From PALSA-1004 sp947474275 (GTDB lineage: Bacteria; Pseudomonadota; Gammaproteobacteria; Burkholderiales; SG8-41): a DNA stretch of 10,691 bases. The translations under genes and the position numbers were made by a program. The notes below the pieces were generated by a model. That model was not told the origin of the DNA. It worked only from the letters and a program-made list of their open reading frames with translations, and searched no databases. Numbering within the stretch: the stretch's first letter is position 1; the number at the start of each line of letters is the position of its first letter. Of this stretch, positions 1-6,458 are shown piece after piece. The stretch spans positions 1-10,691 of the forward strand of contig CANJHY010000161.1 of the NCBI GenBank assembly GCA_947474275.1, read 5' to 3'.

Positions 1-70
1 ACAGCGGCTTGGGCCCGCCCACGTCGAACGGCAGATTGAGCGCGATTGGTGTGACGGACTTGATCGTCAT
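1..70 (-). CDS. Enolase-superfamily (mandelate racemase/muconate lactonizing-like) enzyme, N-terminal fragment
   Basis: Reading leftward from an ATG at 68-70, the frame is open to the window edge and gives 23 residues beginning MTIKSVTPIALNLPF and continuing DVGGPKPL. This resembles the first beta-strand and following loop of the N-terminal capping domain of mandelate racemase/muconate lactonizing enzymes, which are metal-dependent enzymes that abstract a proton alpha to a carboxylate. The start lies only 6 bases after the stop of the upstream bug gene, so the two are almost certainly co-transcribed; a Bug protein paired with an acid-metabolising enzyme is common in Burkholderiales. The nearest Shine-Dalgarno-like run (AAGGG) is about 12 bases upstream, inside the end of the bug gene, so translation may depend on coupling. 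The catalytic barrel is outside the window, so the family assignment rests on the short N-terminus alone. Confidence 0.5.
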   Translation of the reverse strand, partial: MTIKSVTPIALNLPFDVGGPKPL

Positions 71-76
71 GGCGAC

Positions 77-1048
77 TTAAAGCCCTTCAGCCCTGGCGCC
101 GGAATCCTTGACGACCTTGGCCCACTTCACGATTTCCGTACGTATCCAGGTGGCGAATTCCTCCGGCGTGCCGCCGGCGACTTCGAACCCGAGACCGATC
201 AACTTGGACTGCATCTCCGGCTTTTTCAGCGCGCCGTTCACGACCTTGTTCAAGCGCTGCACGTAATCTTTCGGCGTATTGGCGGGCGCCAGTATGCCGT
301 TGATGGTGACGGCGTCGATTGCCGCGTAACCCGCTTCGGCAAACGTCATGACGTCAGGCATGGCCTGAGTGCGCTTCGGACTCGTAATCGCCAGCGCGCG
401 CAACCGGCCGGACGCAACATGCGGCCGGATGCCGCTTTGCGTGGCGAACACCATGGTAATCTGCCCGCCCAGCAATTCGGTCAGCGACTGGCCCGCGCCT
501 TTGTACGGAATATGCCGGATGTCGACACCGCCCACCGCGCGCAGTTGCTCGCCGGCGAGATGCACCGCCGTGCCATTGCCTGCCGAACCGAAATTCAATT
601 TTCCCGGCTCTGACTTTGCGAGCGCCACGAGTTCACGCACGCTTTTCGCCGCCACCGCAGGATGCACGACCAGCACCAGCGGCGCGGTGGCCACCAGCAC
701 GGCCGGTGTGAAATCCTTCAGCGTGTCGTACGGCAATTTACCCAGCAAACTCGGATTGACGACGAACGCCGCGTCTATCATGCCTATGGTGTGGCCATCG
801 GGTGCCGCGCGCGCGACGATCAACGTGCCTATGGTGCTGCTGCCGCCCGCTCGATTGTCGATCACGACCTGCTGGCCGAACTCATCACTGATGAAAGGTC
901 CGAGCAGACGCGACAGCGTATCGGTACCACCGCCGGGCACGTACGGCACGATGAAACGGATCGGCCGCGTGATCTGGGTTTGCGCAGCGACGGTATTGCA
1001 CGGTGCGGACGCGACGATGACCAATGCTGCGGCGAAAAGACGCTTCAT
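77..1048 (-). CDS. Bug/TctC-family periplasmic solute-binding protein (copy 1)
   Basis: This is a 323-residue extracytoplasmic binding protein of the Bug family, which captures small carboxylated solutes in the periplasm, in some cases for TctA/TctB transporters. Residues 1-22 form a Sec signal peptide (KR, hydrophobic core, VAA before Q23). Family landmarks are present in order: PGGGTD at 38-43, NRAG at 65-68, PDGHT at 83-87, LPYD at 105-108, the pocket loop around NFGSAGNGT at 152-160, HIPYKG at 179-184, and LAPANTP in the C-terminal part. The ATG is supported by a strong GGGGGAA ribosome site at 1051-1057, two bases away. It is followed after 6 bases by an enolase-superfamily gene and preceded by a repeat element that separates it from the gamma-glutamyltransferase-like gene. 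The ligand cannot be read from sequence; the downstream enzyme suggests an organic acid. No tctA/tctB is adjacent. Confidence 0.93.
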   Translation of the reverse strand: MKRLFAAALVIVASAPCNTVAAQTQITRPIRFIVPYVPGGGTDTLSRLLGPFISDEFGQQVVIDNRAGGSSTIGTLIVARAAPDGHTIGMIDAAFVVNPSLLGKLPYDTLKDFTPAVLVATAPLVLVVHPAVAAKSVRELVALAKSEPGKLNFGSAGNGTAVHLAGEQLRAVGGVDIRHIPYKGAGQSLTELLGGQITMVFATQSGIRPHVASGRLRALAITSPKRTQAMPDVMTFAEAGYAAIDAVTINGILAPANTPKDYVQRLNKVVNGALKKPEMQSKLIGLGFEVAGGTPEEFATWIRTEIVKWAKVVKDSGARAEGL

Positions 1049-1069
1049 GCTTCCCCCATTACCTCAAAA

Positions 1070-1225
1070 TCGAAATGGAACCGCCGATGAACACGGATGA
1101 ACGCCGAATGAATGCGGATGAAAAAAAATCGAATAGCGGACAGAATTAGGCTGGATAAGTGCTCTGTCAAACTGGAATTTATCGGCGTTCACCGGCGTTT
1201 ATCGGCGGTTGCTTTTGCCTTTAAC
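1070..1225. repeat. Inverted-arm repeat element with 10-base iterations, copy 1
   Basis: An imperfect inverted repeat fills most of the gap between the gamma-glutamyltransferase-like gene and bug copy 1. The right arm (1179-1212, read on the minus strand) begins GCAACCGCCGAT and repeats a CGCCGAT-like heptamer every 10 bases, separated by AAA or GAA. The left arm (1077-1110) begins GGAACCGCCGAT with the same 10-base rhythm and extends for one more degenerate unit to about 1120. By eye the 34-base arms match at 26 positions. The central 68 bases carry an A-run at 1121-1128 and no gene. A second copy lies near 9490-9626. Similarity between copies continues outside the arms: both have GTTAAAG on the minus strand 9-10 bases before the right arm, and an A-rich stretch beyond the left arm. 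It could be a miniature mobile element, a REP-like sequence or a structured RNA. I do not recognise a named family. Confidence 0.75.
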
Positions 1226-1230
1226 ATCCA

Positions 1231-2946
1231 TCACCACCCCAGCACATAAGCGGGCCGGCGCGGATCGGCGCCGCCATGCAGGATGCCGGTTTTGTGATCG
1301 ACGACGATAGTGCACGGCGCACCGGCGAGCCAGGTGTAATCGTCCCACCAATGCACTTTGTGGCCGAGTTGCTTCAGCACTTTACCGGTGGCGGCGGGAA
1401 TGCGTCCTTCCATATACAGGCGGCCCGGATAGTACGCATGCGGCTCGAACGAGCCCGGGAAACTGTAATTGGCGAAGCGCGGCGCTTCGATTGCCGCCTG
1501 CGCATCCATACCGAATGCATTGACGTTGAGGAACACCTGCAGCATCGCCTGCGGCTGCACGTCGCCGCCCGGCGTGCCAAAAGGCATTAGCACTTTGCCG
1601 TTCTTGAATGCGAGTGCGGGATTCGGCGTCAGGCGCGGTCGCTTGCCCGGCGCAACCGAACAAGGGTGGGTCGGGTCCGACCACGACTGCGTGCCACGTC
1701 CCGAGCATACCAGGCCGACGCCGGGGATGACGGGCGAATTATTGGAACCGTCCGACGGCGTCGCCGAAAACGCATTGCCGTGGCGATCGATGCAGCAGGT
1801 ATAAGTTGTGTCGCCGGGCCCCGGAGCTTCGTCAGCTTGCGCCGGCGTCATCCACCGGTCCGGCAGATTGGCCAGTGTTGCCGGGTCACCCGCGGGTGGC
1901 ATGCCGGGCCACGCGCGGTCGGCGTTGATCATGCCGCGGCGATACTCGGAGTACTTGTCCGACATCAACCCCTTCATCGGCACCTTGATGAAATTCGGAT
2001 CGCCGAAATGCTGGTGGCGGTCGGCAAACGCGAGCTTCAGCGCTTCGGTCACGACGTGGATGTACTCGGGCGAATTATGTCCAAGCGCCTGCAGGTTGTC
2101 GTTCTTCAGGATATTGAGCGCCATCGGCAACACCGGCCCCTGCGACCACGGGCCGCAGGCGTGCACTTCGACGCCGTTGAACTTCGCTTTCACCGTCGGT
2201 TCGAATTTAATGCTGAACTCGGCGAAATCCTCCATGCGCATCAGGCCGCCGACTTTCTTGTGATGCTTGACGATGGCTGCCGCGATGTCGCCCTTGTAGA
2301 ACGCGTCGCGCGCGGCGCGCAGTGCCAGCCGGCGTCCCTTGCGGCGGTTCGCTTTCTCGACGTCGGCCATGTACTGCAGCGTGCGGCCGAGATCGGCCTG
2401 CACGAACATTTCGCCGGGCAACGGCGGCTTGCCTTTGGGCAGGAATATTTTTTTGCTCGCCGGATAGCTTTCGTAAGAAGCCTGGTTGATGGTGATAAAT
2501 TCCGACATCAATGGATACATCGGAAAACCTTCACTGGCGAAACGAATCGCCGCCGACGCCACTTCGCCGAAGCTCATGGTGCCGAAGCGCTCGAGCGCCG
2601 TGATCCACGAATCGGGCGCCGCCGGTACTACGCTGCGCAATTCGTTCGCAGGTATTTTTCCGCCGTGAAATTTCTGGAAAAAATCCGGCGTGATCGCTTT
2701 CGGCCATACACCAAGGCCATCGATGCAGTGGATTTCCTTTTTCTTCGCCAGGTACACGATCAGCGGCGCGACGCCGCCAAAACTCACCTTGTCGGTCTGC
2801 AGCACGCCCATAGCGATGCCTGACGCAACGCCGGCGTCGATCGCGTTGCCGCCGGCTTCGAGAATCTGAAAACCCGCATGCGCGGCAAGATAATGGCCTG
2901 CGGCGATAACGTGGCGGGTGCCCATGATGGTCGGTCTATTTGCCAT
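1231..2946 (-). CDS. Gamma-glutamyltransferase-family (Ntn-hydrolase) protein, cytoplasmic type
   Basis: This 571-residue protein belongs to the gamma-glutamyltransferase superfamily, whose members are made as one chain and cut themselves before a threonine that becomes the nucleophile for gamma-glutamyl transfer or hydrolysis. The N-terminus has the family signature EAGGNAIDAGVA (30-41) and SFGGVAPL (55-62). R104 in LRSVVPAAP may be the substrate-carboxylate arginine. The predicted cleavage and nucleophile site is T380 in GDTTYTC, equivalent to the TTHYSV region of Escherichia coli Ggt. RPRLTPNPALAF (436-447) and the PGG loop at 459-461 follow, as expected for the small subunit. There is no signal peptide, unlike classical periplasmic Ggt, so it probably acts in the cytoplasm. 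The position after the catalytic TT is tyrosine instead of histidine, so the substrate may differ; amidase/acylase or N-acyl amino-acid activity is also possible. An AAGGA site eight bases upstream supports the ATG. It is transcribed alone, divergently from bug copy 2. Confidence 0.88.
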   Translation of the reverse strand: MANRPTIMGTRHVIAAGHYLAAHAGFQILEAGGNAIDAGVASGIAMGVLQTDKVSFGGVAPLIVYLAKKKEIHCIDGLGVWPKAITPDFFQKFHGGKIPANELRSVVPAAPDSWITALERFGTMSFGEVASAAIRFASEGFPMYPLMSEFITINQASYESYPASKKIFLPKGKPPLPGEMFVQADLGRTLQYMADVEKANRRKGRRLALRAARDAFYKGDIAAAIVKHHKKVGGLMRMEDFAEFSIKFEPTVKAKFNGVEVHACGPWSQGPVLPMALNILKNDNLQALGHNSPEYIHVVTEALKLAFADRHQHFGDPNFIKVPMKGLMSDKYSEYRRGMINADRAWPGMPPAGDPATLANLPDRWMTPAQADEAPGPGDTTYTCCIDRHGNAFSATPSDGSNNSPVIPGVGLVCSGRGTQSWSDPTHPCSVAPGKRPRLTPNPALAFKNGKVLMPFGTPGGDVQPQAMLQVFLNVNAFGMDAQAAIEAPRFANYSFPGSFEPHAYYPGRLYMEGRIPAATGKVLKQLGHKVHWWDDYTWLAGAPCTIVVDHKTGILHGGADPRRPAYVLGW

Positions 2947-3136
2947 GCGAGTCGTCCTTATGCTGATTGCAGTTGGAATATTTCAGCCAGGCCAACCGCA
3001 CCTGGCAGAGTAAAGCGGGGATGCGATTATTTTACCGCTTGTCGGCATCCCGTTGTTCGAATTGTCGTCGCTTGATACCATCAGAGACAGTAGTTCCCCG
3101 CGCGCCATGCATTTCATCCCTGTCACCCGGAGCCCC
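2947..3136. promoter_or_regulatory. Divergent control region between the GGT-like gene and bug copy 2
   Basis: These 190 bases must hold the promoters for both flanking genes. A 7-base inverted repeat, GGGATGC at 3018-3024 and GCATCCC at 3045-3051, encloses a 20-base spacer. The spacer contains a TAAAAT-like -10 element on the minus strand (3029-3034), which would place the GGT-like transcript start about 75 bases before its ATG. A second, shorter pair (AAGCGG 3014-3019, CCGCTT 3035-3040) overlaps it. I see no good -35 element on either strand and no convincing -10 for bug copy 2. The overlap of an inverted repeat with a possible -10 fits a repressor or activator site, but no regulator gene lies in the window. 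No coding sequence was recognised here. Confidence 0.35.
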
Positions 3137-4114
3137 ATGTATTCACGAATCGCACCTGCGTTGTTGCTGCTCGCCGTTGGCGGCAATCTCGCGTCAACTG
3201 CAGCCCTTGCCCAAACTTATCCCGTCAAACCCATACGCCTGATCGTCCCGTGGCCCGCGGGAGGCGGCGCGGACATCATAGGCCGCACGCTCGCCGTCAA
3301 GCTGGGCGAAGCGTTCGGACAGCAAATCGTCGTCGAAAACCGCCCCGGCGCCGCCGGCATCATCGGCACGGAGGCGGCTGCCAAAGCAGCACCGGACGGA
3401 TATACGATTTACCAGGGCAATAGCGCAACCCTCGGCATCAATCCCGCGCTGCACGCCAAGCTGCCGTACGACGCGATCAAGGACTTCGCGCCGATCTCGC
3501 TGATCAACACCGGCACCCTGATTGTCGTCGTGCATCCGTCGTTGCCGGTGACCAACGTGCGCGAATTGATTGCCCTCGCCAAAACGCAGCCCGCCAAAAT
3601 CAACTATGCATCCGCCGGTCCCGGCAGCCCCGCCCACCTGGTCGCCGAGATGTTCAAGAGCGAAGCGAAGGTGAACTTTACGCACATTCCGTATAAAGGC
3701 GCGGCGCCTGCGGCAATCGATCTGATTGCCGGCCAGGTTGATCTGATGTTCGGCGATTTCATTACGTGCTTTCCCTACATTAAAGCAGGCCGGCTGCGCG
3801 CGCTCGCAGTCACCGCAGGCAAGCGTTCGCCCCTGGCGCCCGATATTCCGACCCTCAAGGAAGCGGGAGGCCCCGACCTGCAGGCAGTGTCATGGTCGGC
3901 GATATTGGCGCCGGCCGGCACGCCGGCGGCGATCGTGCAGCGCCTCAACAGCGAGATAGTGCGAATTGCGACTTCCGCCGACTTCAACGAAAAAATGCGC
4001 GCCAATGGCGGCACGCCGATTACGAGCACGCCCGAAGAACTGGCGACTTACATGCGCGCCGAAATCGTGCGGTATACGCGTGCAGTGAAAGACTCGGGAA
4101 CGAAAATCGAATAA
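3137..4114 (+). CDS. Bug/TctC-family periplasmic solute-binding protein (copy 2)
   Basis: This is the only rightward gene in the window, a 325-residue Bug-type binding protein. The ATG at 3137 is chosen because GGAG at 3129-3132 lies four bases before it and because it gives a clean signal peptide (residues 1-25, ending ALA before Q26). The frame is open back to a TTG at 3053 and includes an ATG at 3107, but those starts lack a ribosome site and would bury the signal peptide. Landmarks are PAGGGAD (40-46), VENRPGAAG (66-74), APDGYT (85-90), LPYD (109-112), YASAGPGSPAHL (157-168) and HIPYKG (183-188). It is divergent from the GGT-like gene and could share its regulation, so a gamma-glutamyl or other amino-acid-derived ligand is a reasonable guess, not a demonstrated one. 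Its TAA (4112-4114) abuts the stop of the opposing operon with no spacer. Confidence 0.93.
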   Translation: MYSRIAPALLLLAVGGNLASTAALAQTYPVKPIRLIVPWPAGGGADIIGRTLAVKLGEAFGQQIVVENRPGAAGIIGTEAAAKAAPDGYTIYQGNSATLGINPALHAKLPYDAIKDFAPISLINTGTLIVVVHPSLPVTNVRELIALAKTQPAKINYASAGPGSPAHLVAEMFKSEAKVNFTHIPYKGAAPAAIDLIAGQVDLMFGDFITCFPYIKAGRLRALAVTAGKRSPLAPDIPTLKEAGGPDLQAVSWSAILAPAGTPAAIVQRLNSEIVRIATSADFNEKMRANGGTPITSTPEELATYMRAEIVRYTRAVKDSGTKIE

Positions 4115-4705
4115 TCAGGCGCGCGGCTCCAGCACCTCGGGCTTCGCGTACGATTTCACAAAGCGCTCCGTTGCCGCATCGTAACTTTCGCGTTCGAGCA
4201 GATCCTCAAGCCGCCGTCCGTAAAGGTGCAGATGGCAGATCGCGCGCTCGCCGCGAATATGGATGCTGTGAAAATCGTCCGGCAGATAGGCAGCCGCCTG
4301 ACCGGGCCCCACCGCAAACTCCCGCTGCAACTTCAGAGTTGCCGTTGCACCCGGCCCGATACGCTCGTAGAACCGCGTCGGTTCCTCGCCTTCGATGCCG
4401 GCGACCACTGCCCATGTCGTGTGATTGTGCGGTGGCGTTTCCTTGCCCGGCTTGGGCCGGTACACATAAAGCGCATAGCTGCCGTCGGCATCCTCGGTGA
4501 CCCGGTACAGCGTGGCTTCTTCGCTGTCTCCCGGCGGCGGAAAATGACTGTCGGGAAACAAGCCGCGCTGCTGCGCCAATGTAATGAGTTCCGCTCTGAC
4601 GCGTTCGAGCGATTCGCGATTAGCGCCCGCTTCGCCGACTATTTTGCGCACTCGCGCCAACGTCGCACTCACCGCTGCCGTTCTATCCGCCGTAATCGTA
4701 TCCAT
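4115..4705 (-). CDS. Cysteine-dioxygenase-like (thiol dioxygenase) cupin protein
   Basis: This 196-residue protein has the cupin pattern of cysteine dioxygenase type I relatives, mononuclear non-haem iron enzymes that oxidise thiols to sulfinates with O2. The likely iron ligands are H93 and H95 in PPHNHTTW and H146 in LPDDFHSIH. HLHLYG (158-163) keeps the His and Tyr of the Ser-His-Tyr triad of mammalian enzymes (H160, Y162), but the serine position is H158. The cysteine that forms the Cys-Tyr crosslink in mammals aligns with V100, as in most bacterial members. There is no signal peptide. It is the last gene of the operon; its start shares a base with the DUF1028 stop (TGATG). Two adjacent ATGs compete: AGGA lies six bases before the one at 4705 and only three before the one at 4708, so 4705 is preferred. 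The substrate could be cysteine, 3-mercaptopropionate or another small thiol; a dioxygenase acting on a non-thiol cannot be excluded. Confidence 0.82.
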   Translation of the reverse strand: MDTITADRTAAVSATLARVRKIVGEAGANRESLERVRAELITLAQQRGLFPDSHFPPPGDSEEATLYRVTEDADGSYALYVYRPKPGKETPPHNHTTWAVVAGIEGEEPTRFYERIGPGATATLKLQREFAVGPGQAAAYLPDDFHSIHIRGERAICHLHLYGRRLEDLLERESYDAATERFVKSYAKPEVLEPRA

Positions 4706-5409
4706 CATTTGTCCTGAATCGGCGATTTTTTTCCCTGCTTGCCCAGCCATTCTTCCTCGCGACCGAAAGCTTCCGGGTCGCCCGGACGCCCGTAGTAATA
4801 ATCGGCAAGCGGCGTATACAGTTCGAACACGCGGCGCAGTTCGCCCACCGGCTCATCGTGCGCATCGACCCGCAGGTCGTAATAGGGATAGATTTCTCGG
4901 TCGTAAATGACGAGGCCAGCGGAATTCTGCCCGCCGTTTTGCCCGCCCGCGTCGCGCCCTGCTTCCAGCGCCGTCAGCAACCGTTCGGCGAAAGCGAGTT
5001 TGGCCCCGCTACGCCACACCTTGGCCATATCGCCGGCGGTTTTTTCGCTTTTCAGATTGTTGCCCATGGCGACGAGGTTCTTGTCGGTGACCGCGCCCGA
5101 CCACGTTTTATTCGAACTGCCGGTGCGTGCCACGGCGTTGCCATCGCGGTCGATCACGCACAGTTGCCGCCATTCAACGTGCGGATCGCTCGCCGCGATC
5201 TCGTCGAGCGTGCGTTGAGCCGAGTAACCAAGCTTGAGCAGGTTGATGCCGAGCGGACCCAGCCGCGAATCGGTGCGCGCCATGGTGACGACGAGGCCGA
5301 TGCCCGGTGCGATAAAAGGGCAACGCGCAGTGACGCCGAGCGCGCGCGTTGAAATGGCCACGCCCAGGCGCCCGCTTTCGGCGCAGCGCGCGGCAATTGC
5401 AAAAGTCAT
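4705..5409 (-). CDS. DUF1028 family protein (putative Ntn-hydrolase)
   Basis: This 234-residue protein matches the DUF1028 family in start, order of motifs and length. It begins MTFAIAAR, the hallmark N-terminus, followed by GRLGVAIST (13-21), RLGPLGINLLKLG (49-61), RQLCVIDRDGNA (81-92), VAMGNNL (113-119), ALEAGRDAGG (147-156) and the C-terminal VDAHDEPVGELRRVFELY (181-198). The family has been proposed to have an Ntn-hydrolase-like fold. If so, T2, exposed after removal of the initiator methionine, would be the candidate nucleophile; this is inference. The stretch 157-162 reads QNGGQN, where I recall charged Asp/Arg residues in many relatives. No signal peptide is present. A GAGGAG site at 5418-5423, eight bases upstream, fixes the ATG. 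It follows bug copy 3 by 19 bases and shares a TGATG junction with the dioxygenase-like gene, so the two are translationally coupled. The substrate is unknown. Confidence 0.88.
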   Translation of the reverse strand: MTFAIAARCAESGRLGVAISTRALGVTARCPFIAPGIGLVVTMARTDSRLGPLGINLLKLGYSAQRTLDEIAASDPHVEWRQLCVIDRDGNAVARTGSSNKTWSGAVTDKNLVAMGNNLKSEKTAGDMAKVWRSGAKLAFAERLLTALEAGRDAGGQNGGQNSAGLVIYDREIYPYYDLRVDAHDEPVGELRRVFELYTPLADYYYGRPGDPEAFGREEEWLGKQGKKSPIQDK

Positions 5410-5428
5410 TGCTGAAACTCCTCAGGTT

Positions 5429-6385
5429 TTACTGCGGTGGAATGCCCGCGACTTTCACTATCTTCGCGTACTTTGCGATGTCCTGCCGGATGAACGCCGC
5501 GAACTGCTCGGGTGTGCCGCCGACTGCGTCCAGCCCCAGCTCGGTCAGCCTCTGCCGGATATCAGCAGCGAGCATCTTGTTCACTTCGCCGTTCAGGCGA
5601 TCGACGATTTCACGCGGCGTGCCGGCCGGACCGAGCAAGCCTATCCAACCCAGCAGTTCGAATCCCTGCAAACCCGACTCGTTCATCGTCGGCAATTCGG
5701 GCAGTGCGCTCGAGCGCTTGAGGCTGGTGACCGCGATGCCGCGAATCTTGCCGCTCTGCACGAAAGCAATCGCATTGGGTGCGGGCGTGAACATGAAATC
5801 GATCTGACCGCTGATGAGGTCGGTCATCGCCGGTGTGCCGCCTTTGTATGGGATGTGCTCGATCTTGACCCCGGTCAGCATTGCGAACAACTCTGCGGTC
5901 ATGTGCTGCGATGCGCCTATGCCCGAAGAGCCGTAATTGAACTTGCCGGGATTGGCCTTGGCCAGCGCGATGAATTCCTTCAGCGTTTTCGCCGGCACGG
6001 ACGGGTGCGCAGTGAGAACGTTGGGTTGGTTGGCGACCTGCATTATGGGCGCGAGATCGCGCACCGGATCGTACGGCAGCTTTGCATATACCGCGGGCGC
6101 CGAAGAAATCGAAGCTGCACTGCCCATCAGCAGCACGTAACCATCGGCAGCGGCCTTGGCGACGTAGTCGGTGCCGATGTTGCCGGCGGCGCCGGCGCGG
6201 TTCTCGACGATGAACTGCTGGCCCAGCGCCGACGTCAGCCGCTGATTGACGAGACGCGAGACGACATCGATGCTGCCGCCGGCAGGATACGCGACCACCA
6301 TGCGCACCAGGCGCGACGGATAGGCTTGCGCCGAAACTACCGCAGCAGCGAAGGCAAGAACGGCGAATGCAATGGCTTGCTTCAT
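5429..6385 (-). CDS. Bug/TctC-family periplasmic solute-binding protein (copy 3)
   Basis: This is a 318-residue Bug binding protein from the ATG at 6385. That start gives a compact Sec signal peptide (1-19, VSA before Q20), but no good ribosome site precedes it. A TTG at 6454, only four bases after the bug copy 4 stop, has AGGAG seven bases upstream and would add 23 residues before the signal peptide; such a long n-region is unusual, so the ATG is preferred with some doubt. Landmarks are PAGGSID (34-40), VENRAGAAG (60-68), ADGYVLL (80-86), LPYD (103-106), YGSSGIGASQHM (151-162), HIPYKG (177-182) and the C-terminal LGPAGTPREIV. It sits between bug copy 4 and the DUF1028 gene in the six-gene operon. 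It is the closest binding protein upstream of DUF1028 and the dioxygenase-like gene, so its ligand may be linked to their substrate. Confidence 0.92.
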   Translation of the reverse strand: MKQAIAFAVLAFAAAVVSAQAYPSRLVRMVVAYPAGGSIDVVSRLVNQRLTSALGQQFIVENRAGAAGNIGTDYVAKAAADGYVLLMGSAASISSAPAVYAKLPYDPVRDLAPIMQVANQPNVLTAHPSVPAKTLKEFIALAKANPGKFNYGSSGIGASQHMTAELFAMLTGVKIEHIPYKGGTPAMTDLISGQIDFMFTPAPNAIAFVQSGKIRGIAVTSLKRSSALPELPTMNESGLQGFELLGWIGLLGPAGTPREIVDRLNGEVNKMLAADIRQRLTELGLDAVGGTPEQFAAFIRQDIAKYAKIVKVAGIPPQ

Positions 6386-6458
6386 CGAAGAAGACGCCTG
6401 AGCGTATGGTGAGAGAGGTCGGATATAACGCAGAAGCGATGCCAGTACGCTCAAAACC

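Noticed and set aside
1121..1128. Run of eight A residues in repeat copy 1 as a terminator U-tract for the GGT-like gene
   Set aside because: On the minus-strand transcript the U-run comes before the second arm, not after it, so it cannot act with that hairpin as an intrinsic terminator.
1077..1212. CRISPR array, suggested by short regular repeats
   Set aside because: The period is 10 bases, the units are degenerate and inverted between the two arms, and there are no spacer-sized unique sequences or cas genes.
1666..2823. A 385-codon open frame on the plus strand opposite the GGT-like gene
   Set aside because: Same type of shadow frame: low-complexity Arg/His-rich product, no motifs, and complete overlap with a well-supported gene.
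4924..4947. Two adjacent 12-base similar units in the DUF1028 gene, considered as a recent tandem duplication
   Set aside because: They match at 10 of 12 bases, but the protein length around this point fits the family, so this is more likely chance similarity of Gly/Gln/Asn codons than an insertion.
5234..6412. A 392-codon open frame on the plus strand across the DUF1028/bug3 boundary
   Set aside because: It crosses two well-supported minus-strand genes and has no recognisable domain.
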